This document shows, one piece after another, positions 51,613-60,800 of a stretch of 64,000 bases of DNA. The notes under the pieces are model-generated. The model made no database searches, had not been told where the DNA came from, and saw only the letters and a program-made list of their open reading frames with translations. Within the stretch, counting starts at the first letter, position 1. Each line of letters opens with the position of its first letter. The stretch spans positions 62,001 through 126,000 of the forward strand of contig JBAZXA010000004.1 of the NCBI GenBank assembly GCA_041660045.1, given 5' to 3'. This DNA comes from WM-3-3 sp041660045 (GTDB lineage: Bacteria; Pseudomonadota; Gammaproteobacteria; Methylococcales; Methylomonadaceae). Position numbers and translations under genes: made by a program.

Positions 51613-51915
51613 TTAAACCACAGAAAAATCTATATCATGTCCTGGCTTAAGTTTTATATATGCTTTTTTCCAATCTGATCTTTGTCCCAATGTACGGCCA
51701 AATCTTTTCTGTTTACCTTTTACATTTAAGACACGGACAGATTCAACTTTAACATTGAACATTAACTCAACCGCTAATTTCACTTCAGTTTTTGTTGCAG
51801 CTTTGTCAATTTTAAAAGCAAAAGTTTTATCTTTTTCAGCAGAACCAGTGCTTTTTTCAGAAATTACTGGTACTTTTAATATTGCTGCAAGACGACGTTG
51901 CATTTCAACATTCAT
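51613..51915 (-). CDS. rplW: 50S ribosomal protein L23
   Basis: A 100-residue tunnel-exit protein that docks trigger factor and SRP. VPVISEKSTGSAEKDKTFAF and the extended loop region RVLNVKGKQKRFGRTLGQRS are typical. Its start overlaps the rplD stop. Confidence 0.97.
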   Translation of the reverse strand: MNVEMQRRLAAILKVPVISEKSTGSAEKDKTFAFKIDKAATKTEVKLAVELMFNVKVESVRVLNVKGKQKRFGRTLGQRSDWKKAYIKLKPGHDIDFSVV

Positions 51916-52532
51916 GCTAAACGATCCTCAATAAACTTAAGTGCCGGCGTAGATAAAATCACTTTTTCAGCCGCCACCAAAAGAACTGGATTTAGGTTTT
52001 CTGCCTCAACAACTTCGACATAAGGAATGTTTCTAGAAGAGAGCGCCAAATTTATATCCACTTCATCTACAATTATTAAAATACGTTTAACAGCTAATGT
52101 TTTTAATTTTTTGTCAAACTCTTTTGTTTTTACAGTTTTCGGCAAGAAACTATCATCAACAATTAAACGTTCTTGACGGAGCAATTCCGATAATATTGAA
52201 CGGATACCGACCCTGAACATTTTTTTATTAAGCTTTTGTTCATAAGATCTTGGCTTTGCTGCAAAGGCAATACCACCTGTACGCCATATTGGGCTACGTG
52301 ATGAACCTGATCTTGCTCGACCTGTACCTTTTTGACGCCATGGTTTTGCACCACCACCGCTGACTTCTGAGCGAGTTTTTTGAGCTTTTGTACCCGCCCT
52401 TGCACTCGCTTGATATTTTGTCACCAACTGGTGAACTAACGTCTCGTTGAATTCTTGACCAAATATTTCATCTGAAACATCAATCACTGATGTTCCGGCT
52501 TGATCATTTAAATTGGGTATCTGTAATGTCAT
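51912..52532 (-). CDS. rplD: 50S ribosomal protein L4
   Basis: A 206-residue protein with the long tunnel loop (KTRSEVSGGGAKPWRQKGTG, RARSGSSRSPIWRTGG). In E. coli L4 also represses the S10 operon through a leader before rpsJ; here there is no room for such a leader (tuf and rpsJ are five bases apart). Overlaps rplC by ATGA. Confidence 0.97.
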   Translation of the reverse strand: MTLQIPNLNDQAGTSVIDVSDEIFGQEFNETLVHQLVTKYQASARAGTKAQKTRSEVSGGGAKPWRQKGTGRARSGSSRSPIWRTGGIAFAAKPRSYEQKLNKKMFRVGIRSILSELLRQERLIVDDSFLPKTVKTKEFDKKLKTLAVKRILIIVDEVDINLALSSRNIPYVEVVEAENLNPVLLVAAEKVILSTPALKFIEDRLA

Positions 52533-53185
52533 GACTTAACCTTATTTAGCTTTTTTATAGCTGGTGTTATCACTATGTCACCACCTTTTGCCCCAGGTAC
52601 TGCACCACGGATCAAAATCAAATTCCGTTCTTTATCGATAGAATGGATAGTCAAATTTTGAACAGTTGTTTTTACAGCACCTAAATGGCCAGCCATTTTT
52701 TTACCTTTAAACACTCGTCCAGGTGTCTGATTCATACCGATAGAACCAAGCACTCTGTGAGACAATGAGTTACCATGCGTAGCATCTTGCATATGGAAGT
52801 TATGCCGCTTTATACCACCAGCAAAACCCTTACCTATACTTTTGCCTTGAACATCGACAAACTGACCTTCAGAAAAAATGTCAAGTGACAATTCAGTCCC
52901 TGCAGACAGCTCTACACCTTCATCATTACCAAGACGAAATTCCCAAAGGCTTCGACCTGCCGTTACATTAGCAGTCGCATAATGACCAGCCATTGCCTTA
53001 TTAACTCTTGAAGCCTTTTTTTCACCTACTGCTACTTGAACAGAGCGATAACCATCAACTTCAATACTTTTAACTTGGACAACCCTATTCGAGTCAATTT
53101 GCAGAACAGTCACCGGTACCGATGATCCGTCTTCGCAAAACACCCGCGTCATTCCACATTTGCGACCTATTAGACCTATTGACAT
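52529..53185 (-). CDS. rplC: 50S ribosomal protein L3
   Basis: A 218-residue early-assembly protein. IGLIGRKCGMTRVFCEDGSS, the GKGFAGGIKRHNFHMQDATH loop that reaches the peptidyl-transferase centre, and GNSLSHRVLGSIGMNQTPGR are conserved. Confidence 0.98.
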   Translation of the reverse strand: MSIGLIGRKCGMTRVFCEDGSSVPVTVLQIDSNRVVQVKSIEVDGYRSVQVAVGEKKASRVNKAMAGHYATANVTAGRSLWEFRLGNDEGVELSAGTELSLDIFSEGQFVDVQGKSIGKGFAGGIKRHNFHMQDATHGNSLSHRVLGSIGMNQTPGRVFKGKKMAGHLGAVKTTVQNLTIHSIDKERNLILIRGAVPGAKGGDIVITPAIKKLNKVKS

Positions 53186-53203
53186 TTGTCAATCCCTCAA
53201 ATT

Positions 53204-53515
53204 TTAATTCAGCTTTATCTGTACGTCTACGCCTGCAGCTAAGTCTAGCTTCATTAAGGCATCTACAGTTTTATCAGTTGGCTCTACAATATCTAACAAC
53301 CTTTTATAAGTCCTTAATTCATATTGATCCCGAGCATCTTTATTTACGTGTGGAGAGATAAGTATTGTGAAACGTTCTTTTTTAGTAGGCAATGGAATAG
53401 GGCCTTTAACCTGTGCACCTGTTCTTTTTGCTGTTTCTACTATCTCACCTGCCGATTGATCAATTAATTTATGATCAAAAGATTTCAAACGGATCCTGAT
53501 AGTTTGGTTTGACAT
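53204..53515 (-). CDS. rpsJ: 30S ribosomal protein S10
   Basis: A 103-residue protein, also the NusE antitermination partner of NusB. IRIRLKSFDHKLIDQSAGEI, GPIPLPTKKERFTILISPHV and DKTVDALMKLDLAAGVDVQI span the family. The start lies five bases after the tuf stop. Confidence 0.98.
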   Translation of the reverse strand: MSNQTIRIRLKSFDHKLIDQSAGEIVETAKRTGAQVKGPIPLPTKKERFTILISPHVNKDARDQYELRTYKRLLDIVEPTDKTVDALMKLDLAAGVDVQIKLN

Positions 53516-53520
53516 TTTTA

Positions 53521-54711
53521 TTACTCAATAATTGAAGCAACGACGCCAGCACCAACGGTACGGCCGCCTTCACGGATTGCAAAGCGCAAGCCCTCTTCCA
53601 TTGCTATCGGTGAAATCAATTTGACTTCTACGGCAATGTTGTCACCCGGCATAACCATTTCCACACCTTCTGGCAATTCCACAGCACCAGTCACATCCGT
53701 TGTCCGGAAGTAGAACTGCGGGCGGTAACCATTGAAGAATGGGGTATGGCGGCCACCTTCATCTTTAGACAAGACGTATATCTCTGCCTTAAAATGGGCA
53801 TGTGGCTTAATTGTGCCCTTGTGCGCCAAAACCTGTCCACGTTCAACTTCATCGCGCTTGGTGCCGCGCAACAAGATACCGACGTTGTCACCTGCCTGGC
53901 CTTGATCCAACAATTTACGGAACATCTCCACCCCAGTACAGGTCGTGGTGATGGTCGGACGGATGCCGACGATTTCAATTTCCTGACCTACCTTGATCAC
54001 GCCCCGTTCTATACGGCCAGTCACTACGGTACCACGGCCTGAGATTGAGAAGACGTCTTCTATCGGCATCAAAAAGCTGCCATCCACCGCCCTTTCAGGC
54101 TCTGGGATATAACTGTCCAAAGCATCAACCAGCTTGACCACAGACGGCGCACCAATGTCGCTGGTGTCACCTTCCAAAGCTTTCAACGCTGAGCCGATGA
54201 TGATCGGGGTGTCGTCACCTGGAAAATCATACATGTCCAACAATTCCCGGATTTCCATTTCCACCAACTCAATCAGTTCGGCGTCATCGACCATGTCGGC
54301 CTTGTTCAGGAAAACCACGATATAAGGCACACCTACTTGGCGTGACAATAAGATGTGTTCACGGGTTTGAGGCATTGGGCCGTCTGCAGCTGAGCACACC
54401 AGGATGGCACCGTCCATTTGGGCGGCTCCGGTAATCATGTTCTTGACATAGTCAGCATGGCCTGGGCAATCAACATGGGCGTAATGGCGCTTAGGCGATT
54501 CGTATTCCACGTGTGAAGTCGCAATAGTGATACCGCGGGCGCGCTCTTCAGGCGCGTTGTCAATTTGGTCGAAGGCCTTCACCTCACCGCCTTGCAACTC
54601 TGCCATCACTTTCGTCAGCGCCGCTGTCAGCGTGGTCTTGCCGTGATCCACGTGCCCGATTGTCCCGACGTTCACATGCGGCTTGCTTCGCGTAAATTTC
54701 TCTTTGGCCAT
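53521..54711 (-). CDS. tuf: Elongation factor Tu
   Basis: A 396-residue GTPase delivering aminoacyl-tRNA. GHVDHGKTTLTAALTK is the P-loop, RGITIATSHVEYE switch I, DCPGHADYVKNMITGAAQMD the G3/switch II region with its catalytic His, and NKADMVDD G4. Its domain II and III beta-barrels are complete to the terminal VVASIIE. The coding region is visibly more GC-rich and codon-optimised than its ribosomal neighbours, as expected for a very highly expressed gene. Confidence 0.98.
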   Translation of the reverse strand: MAKEKFTRSKPHVNVGTIGHVDHGKTTLTAALTKVMAELQGGEVKAFDQIDNAPEERARGITIATSHVEYESPKRHYAHVDCPGHADYVKNMITGAAQMDGAILVCSAADGPMPQTREHILLSRQVGVPYIVVFLNKADMVDDAELIELVEMEIRELLDMYDFPGDDTPIIIGSALKALEGDTSDIGAPSVVKLVDALDSYIPEPERAVDGSFLMPIEDVFSISGRGTVVTGRIERGVIKVGQEIEIVGIRPTITTTCTGVEMFRKLLDQGQAGDNVGILLRGTKRDEVERGQVLAHKGTIKPHAHFKAEIYVLSKDEGGRHTPFFNGYRPQFYFRTTDVTGAVELPEGVEMVMPGDNIAVEVKLISPIAMEEGLRFAIREGGRTVGAGVVASIIE

Positions 54712-54733
54712 GTGTCAATACCTTTACATTTAT

Positions 54734-56830
54734 TTAAAAAGTCTTGTTTACAATTGCGTCTGCAACACTTGCAGGCGTTTCATTATATTTTTTAAACTGC
54801 ATACTATATGTCGCCCGCCCTTGTGTAGCGGATCGCAAATCTGTTGCATAACCAAACATTTCGGCCAGTGGCACCTCACAGCTTATGATCTTGCCTGATG
54901 GTGTCTCGCCCATGTCTTGGATTAAGCCACGTCGCCTGTTGATGTCACCGATAACATCCCCCATATATTCTTCAGGGGTAACAACTTCAACATTCATTAT
55001 GGGTTCCATTAATACCGGCTCAGCTTTTCTGGCACCTTCCCTAAAGCACATTGAACCAGCAATTTTAAAGGCTATCTCATTTGAATCGACGTCATGGTAA
55101 GAACCATCAAACAAGGTCACCTTAACATCAATTACGGGATAACCCGCTAACACACCACTTTTGAGCTGATCTTGCACACCTTTATCAACTGCTGGGATAT
55201 ATTCTTTAGGCACTACCCCACCAACGACTTCATTTACAAATTCATAGCCAGTACCTAATTCCTTAGGTTCAATTCTTAGCCAAACATGCCCATACTGACC
55301 ACGTCCACCTGATTGTCTTATGAACTTGCTTTCTTGTTCTACACGTTTTTTTACGGTTTCCCTATAGGCCACTTGTGGCGCCCCGACATTTGCTTCAACA
55401 CCAAATTCCCTTTTCATCCTATCGATGATAATTTCAAGATGTAGCTCACCCATCCCTGCAATTATTATCTGTCCTGACTCTTCATTTGTTGAAACTTTAA
55501 ACGACGGGTCTTCTTGTGCAAGCCTACCTAAGGCTGTCACCATTTTGTCTTGATCCGCTTTGGTTTTTGCCTCAACCGCAATTGAAATTACAGGTTCAGG
55601 AAACTCCATCTTCTCTAACAGTATTGGTTCAACGATACTACACAAGGTATCCCCAGTTGTAACATCTTTTAGACCAATCGCTGCCGCTATATCACCAGCA
55701 AAAACCTCTTTAACTTCCTCTCGGCTGTTGGCATGCATTTGTACTATTCGTCCAACTCGCTCTTTTTTCATTTTTATTGGGTTATAGACACTATCACCCG
55801 AATTTAAAACACCCGAATAAACCCTAAAAAAGGTCAAAGCCCCTACAAAAGGATCTGTAGCAATCTTGAAAGCTAATGCAGAAAAAGGCACTCCATCTTC
55901 TGCAGACCTTTCAATTTCTTCTACACCATCTTCTTTTAAACCTTTTACTGCGGCTATATCTGTAGGTGCGGGCAAATATTCAATAACACCATCAAGTAAA
56001 GCTTGCACACCTTTATTTTTAAAGGCTGAGCCACAAAATGCCGGCACAATTTTATTTTTTATTGTAAGTGCCCGAATACCTTGCTTTATCTCTTCCTCTG
56101 TAAAACTTTCATTACTGAGGTATTTTTCCATTAACTCTTCAGTCGCCTCTGCAGCAGACTCTATTATATATTCTTTCCATTCATCGCATTGTACCTTCAA
56201 ATTATCTGGCACTTCGCGTTCATAAAAGCTAACTCCCATATTGGAATCTTCCCAATATATCGCTTTCATTGATATTAAATCTACAACACCTTCAAAACCT
56301 TCTTCAGCGCCTATTGGCAACTGCATCGGCACCGGTTTAGCCCCTAATTTTCCTTTAATTTGTGCAATCACATTTAAAAAATTAGCGCCTGACCTATCCA
56401 TTTTATTAACAAATACTATCCTTGGAACCTTGTATTTGTCAGCTTGACGCCAAACTGTCTCCGATTGCGGCTCAACACCACCAACCGCACAAAATACAGC
56501 ACAAGCCCCATCAAGAACCCTTAATGAGCGCTCAACCTCAATTGTAAAATCAACATGGCCTGGCGTATCAATAATATTAATACGATGCTGAGGAAACTGT
56601 TTTGCCATTCCCTGCCAAAAACAAGTTGTAGCCGCTGAGGTTATTGTTATCCCTCGCTCCTGCTCCTGCTCCATCCAGTCCATGGTTGCTGTACCATCAT
56701 GCACCTCACCAATTTTGTGTGAGACACCGGTATAAAAAAGCACGCGTTCAGTTGTTGTTGTCTTTCCAGCATCAATATGTGCCATGATGCCTATATTTCG
56801 ATACCGCTCTATAGGCGTCTTGCGAGCCAC
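54734..56830 (-). CDS. fusA: Elongation factor G
   Basis: A 698-residue translocase GTPase. MARKTPIERYRNIGIMAHID at the start (initiated by the GTG at 56830), P-loop AHIDAGKTTTTERVLF, DTPGHVDFTIEVERSLRVLD and NKMDRSGANF are present. The later EF-G domains run to PASVADAIVNKTF. I prefer the GTG at 56830 over a TTG at 56845 because GGGGTGG lies at the right distance upstream and the family N-terminus matches. Confidence 0.97.
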   Translation of the reverse strand: MARKTPIERYRNIGIMAHIDAGKTTTTERVLFYTGVSHKIGEVHDGTATMDWMEQEQERGITITSAATTCFWQGMAKQFPQHRINIIDTPGHVDFTIEVERSLRVLDGACAVFCAVGGVEPQSETVWRQADKYKVPRIVFVNKMDRSGANFLNVIAQIKGKLGAKPVPMQLPIGAEEGFEGVVDLISMKAIYWEDSNMGVSFYEREVPDNLKVQCDEWKEYIIESAAEATEELMEKYLSNESFTEEEIKQGIRALTIKNKIVPAFCGSAFKNKGVQALLDGVIEYLPAPTDIAAVKGLKEDGVEEIERSAEDGVPFSALAFKIATDPFVGALTFFRVYSGVLNSGDSVYNPIKMKKERVGRIVQMHANSREEVKEVFAGDIAAAIGLKDVTTGDTLCSIVEPILLEKMEFPEPVISIAVEAKTKADQDKMVTALGRLAQEDPSFKVSTNEESGQIIIAGMGELHLEIIIDRMKREFGVEANVGAPQVAYRETVKKRVEQESKFIRQSGGRGQYGHVWLRIEPKELGTGYEFVNEVVGGVVPKEYIPAVDKGVQDQLKSGVLAGYPVIDVKVTLFDGSYHDVDSNEIAFKIAGSMCFREGARKAEPVLMEPIMNVEVVTPEEYMGDVIGDINRRRGLIQDMGETPSGKIISCEVPLAEMFGYATDLRSATQGRATYSMQFKKYNETPASVADAIVNKTF

Positions 56831-56848
56831 AGCACCACCCCGCAAACT

Positions 56849-57319
56849 TTACCAGCGATAATGGGAAAACGCCTTGTTAGCTTCTGCCATTCTATGGGTA
56901 TCTTCTCGTTTTTTAGCCGCCGAACCTTTATTTTCAAAAGCATCCATTAACTCACCAGCTAATTTTGCAGGCATACCTTTTTCACTTCTTTTACGGGAGG
57001 CATCTATCAACCAACGCATAGCCAAAGCTAAACGACGTGATGGCCGCACTTCAACAGGCACCTGGTAGGTGGCACCACCAACTCTTCGCGACTTAACCTC
57101 AACACGCGGCTGAACATTTTCTAACGCTTTCGACAACACTTCTAAGGGCTCAGCATGACCACGACCTTCAATCACACCAAGAGCACCGTAAACAATACCT
57201 TCAGCAACTGATTTTTTGCCGCTTTCCATAATCATATTCATGAACTTACTCAGCATTACACTGCCGAACCTTGGATCAGGAATAATCTCCCTTTTTGTTG
57301 CTACTCTTCTTCTAGACAT
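56849..57319 (-). CDS. rpsG: 30S ribosomal protein S7
   Basis: A 156-residue primary 16S-binding head protein. MSRRRVATKREIIPDPRFGS, LENVQPRVEVKSRRVGGATY, EVRPSRRLALAMRWLIDASR and the end HRMAEANKAFSHYRW are typical. Eighteen bases before fusA. Confidence 0.98.
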   Translation of the reverse strand: MSRRRVATKREIIPDPRFGSVMLSKFMNMIMESGKKSVAEGIVYGALGVIEGRGHAEPLEVLSKALENVQPRVEVKSRRVGGATYQVPVEVRPSRRLALAMRWLIDASRKRSEKGMPAKLAGELMDAFENKGSAAKKREDTHRMAEANKAFSHYRW

Positions 57320-57335
57320 CTATATCACCAGCTGT

Positions 57336-57710
57336 TTATTTTTTAGGGCGTTTTGTGCCATATTTAGAACGACCGCATTTACGGTTATTAACACCTGACG
57401 TATCAAGACTACCACGCACAACGTGATACCGCACACCCGGCAAATCCTTAACCCGGCCACCACGTATCAATACAACCGAGTGCTCCTGAAGATTATGACC
57501 CTCACCACCTATATAACTACTAACTTCAGAGCCATTTGTTAACCTTACCCTTGCAACTTTACGTAATGCAGAATTCGGTTTTTTAGGTGTGGTTGTATAG
57601 ACGCGAGTACACACACCTCTTCTTTGAGGGCATGCGTCCAAAGCAGGCACATTGCTCTTTTCAATTCTTTTAGCACGCGGCTTACGAACCAACTGGTTGA
57701 TCGTGGCCAT
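57336..57710 (-). CDS. rpsL: 30S ribosomal protein S12
   Basis: A 124-residue decoding-site protein. TTTPKKPNSALRKVARVRLT and GGRVKDLPGVRYHVVRG contain the lysines whose mutation gives streptomycin resistance; both are wild type here, so sensitivity is predicted. GGAG lies at a normal distance before the ATG. A terminator-like hairpin lies 35 bases upstream. Confidence 0.98.
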   Translation of the reverse strand: MATINQLVRKPRAKRIEKSNVPALDACPQRRGVCTRVYTTTPKKPNSALRKVARVRLTNGSEVSSYIGGEGHNLQEHSVVLIRGGRVKDLPGVRYHVVRGSLDTSGVNNRKCGRSKYGTKRPKK

Positions 57711-57744
57711 TATTTACTCCAAATCTACAAATTAATTGCCAGGC

Positions 57745-57781
57745 AAAAAAAACAACCGCCAGACGCTAAGCACGCTGACGG
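57745..57781 (-). terminator. Terminator-like hairpin in the rpsL leader (possible attenuator)
   Basis: On the minus strand CCGTCAG (57781-57775) pairs with CTGGCGG (57762-57756), seven pairs with one G-U, over a 12-base loop, then TTG and eight T residues (57752-57745). It lies between a strong promoter and rpsL, so it either ends rpoBC transcripts or attenuates str-operon transcription. Confidence 0.7.
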
Positions 57782-57831
57782 CTATGAAAGTTCAGCTATA
57801 AATAAGCAACTTTGGCTTATGTGAGCAGAAT

Positions 57832-57860
57832 ATAATACTTTTTTAATCCTAATTGGTCAA
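57832..57860 (-). promoter_or_regulatory. Candidate str-operon promoter
   Basis: On the minus strand TTGACC (57860-57855), a 17-bp spacer and TATTAT (57837-57832): five of six matches in each box. The predicted start is near 57825, about 115 bases before rpsL, and just after the rpoC stop at 57884. Confidence 0.65.
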
Positions 57861-57883
57861 GGCATATTTTCATTATTATATTT

Positions 57884-60800
57884 TTATGTATTCAATGCTT
57901 GTTTTAGAGCTTCTTCAACATCATCGGCGTCAACAACTGAAGGCGCTTCATTATCCAATGCACTCATATTGCTAAATTTCAATTTCCTGCTTTCATGATA
58001 TGCCAATCCTGTACCTGCTGGTATCAACCGACCAACGATAACATTTTCCTTTAAACCAAGTAAGTCATCACTTAGGCCACGGACTGCAGCATCGGTTAAT
58101 ACTCTTGTCGTTTCTTGGAAAGAAGCAGCAGAAATAAATGATTCAGTAGCAAGCGATGCTTTGGTAATCCCTAATAATACTGACTCAAAACTTGCTGGAA
58201 TTTTTCCTTCTGCTTCAATCTTATCGTTTTCTTCCCTTAATACGGCACGTTCAACCTGGTCCCCCTTCAAGAACCCAGTCTCGCCTGGTGCAGTAATTTC
58301 AACTTTTCTCAGCATTTGTCTAATTATCGCTTCAATGTGCTTGTCATTAATCTTAACACCTTGTAATCGATAAACATCTTGAATCTCTTTTACCAAATAG
58401 TTTGCCAACTCTTCAACACCCCGCAAACGAAGTATATCGTGAGGCGTCAATTCACCTTCTGCTATCGTTTCACCTTTTTCAACATATTCACCTTCAAACA
58501 CAGTGATATGCCGCCATTTAGGAATTAAGGTTTCTATCTGTTCGCCACTTGCATCTGTAATAATAACGCGCTGCTTACCTTTGGTCTCTTTTCCAAAAGA
58601 GATAGTGCCACTTGTTTCCGCAAGAATCGCAGGATCTTTAGTCTTCCTGGCTTCAAACAAATCAGCAACTCGCGGCAAACCACCCGTGATATCACGAGTC
58701 TTACTAGATTCTTGAGGAATCCTAGCCAATACGTCACCTACTTTAACTTCACCACCGTCTTTTATACCGACAATAGCACCTGAAGGAAGAAAATACTGTG
58801 CAGGTATCTCAGTCCCTGGCAAATAGATTGTATTGCCATCATGGTCACGCAACTTCACCATGGGCCGCAATTCTTTACCTGCACTACCGCGTTGTTTAGG
58901 ATCTGTAACGACTAAGGAACTTAAACCTGTTACTTCATCAGATTGCTTTTGTACAGTTACACCATCAGCAAAATCGATAAGCTCAACAATACCATTAACT
59001 TCTGTTATTACTGGATGAGTGTGTGGATCCCACGTGACGATAATATCACCTGCATTGATTTTCCCACCTTCTTGCACTGATAAGACTGCGCCATAAGGGA
59101 TTTTGTAACGTTCCCTTTCACGTCCATACTCATCAACTACACCAACTTCACCAGATCTTGAGACAGCCACCAAGTTACCTTCCCTGTTAAATACTGATTT
59201 TAAATTACTCAGCCTAACGGTACCTGCCGACTTCACTTGTACATTACTAATTGCCGCAGATCTAGAGGCTGCACCACCAATATGGAATGTACGCATGGTT
59301 AACTGTGTTCCTGGCTCACCAATTGATTGTGCCGCAATAACACCGACAGCCTCACCAATATTAACCAAATGACCACGGCCTAAATCTCTTCCATAACATG
59401 CAATACAGACACCATGGCGGTTTTCACAAGTGATAACCGAACGCACTAATACTTGATCAACACCATGCTCTTCAAGCACTGCAACCCAGTGCTCATTAAG
59501 CAAAGTGCCTCTTGGCACAATGATTTTATCGGCTGCAGGATCCATTATGTCATGTGCTGCAACGCGGCCTAATACCCTTTCTGATAATGGCTCAACCACA
59601 TCTCCACCCTCAATAATAGGTGTCATGATTAAGCCATTGACCGTTCCGCAATCTTCACTAGTAATTACGATATCTTGGGCTACATCAACCAATCTTCTCG
59701 TTAGATATCCTGAGTTGGCAGTTTTTAATGCGGTATCCGCTAAGCCTTTTCTTGCCCCATGGGTCGAAATAAAATATTGCAACACATCTAGCCCTTCACG
59801 GAAGTTTGCCGTGATAGGGGTTTCAATAATTGAACCATCAGGCTTAGCCATTAAGCCCCGCATACCGGCAAGCTGCCTAATTTGCGCGGCTGACCCTCGA
59901 GCACCAGACTCGGCCATCATAAAAATTGAATTAAATGATTTTTGTTTGACGGTTTTACCTTCAGCGTCGATTACCGATTCTTCACCCAACCCATCCATCA
60001 TGACCTTAGCCACTTGATCGTTTGCGTGTGACCAAATATCAACTACTTTATTATAGCGCTCACCATCGGTAACTAAGCCTGAAGCATATTGGCTTTGAAT
60101 CTCATTAACCTCGGCTTCTGCTGAATTAATGATGTCAATTTTCTTAATAGGAATTGCCATATCTTCGATACCGAACGACACACCAGAAATGGTCGCATAC
60201 CGGAAGCCTAGATACATCAATTGATCTGCCAATACTACCGTGTCTTTATTACCCAAATAGCGATAACTGTAATTGATCAATCGTGATATGTTTTTCTTAG
60301 TCATATCGCAATTTACCAATTCAAACGGCATACATTCAGGCACGATTTCCCAAATTAATGCCCTACCAACAGTCGTCTGGACACGATGTGTTTTTTCAAT
60401 CAAATCACCGCTTTCATTTTTTGTTTTTTCAACAATTCTGAGTTGAATTTTTGATTGCAATTCTACCGCTTTAGCCGCTAATGCCCTGTGTATTTCACCG
60501 ACGCTAACGAAAATGCTGCCATCACCTTTAGCGCTGATCTTTTCCCTACTAATGTAGTAAAGACCTAAAACCACGTCTTGTGATGGATTAATGACAGGCT
60601 CACCATTGGCAGGTGAAAGAATATTATTGGTCGCCATCATCAACGTTCTTGCTTCAAGCTGGGCTTCAATGGACAGTGGTATATGCACTGCCATTTGGTC
60701 ACCATCAAAGTCTGCGTTAAACGCACTACAAACCAAGGGATGTAGCTGTATCGCCTTACCTTCAATTAAGGTAGGTTCAAAAGCCTGAATGCCCAAACGG

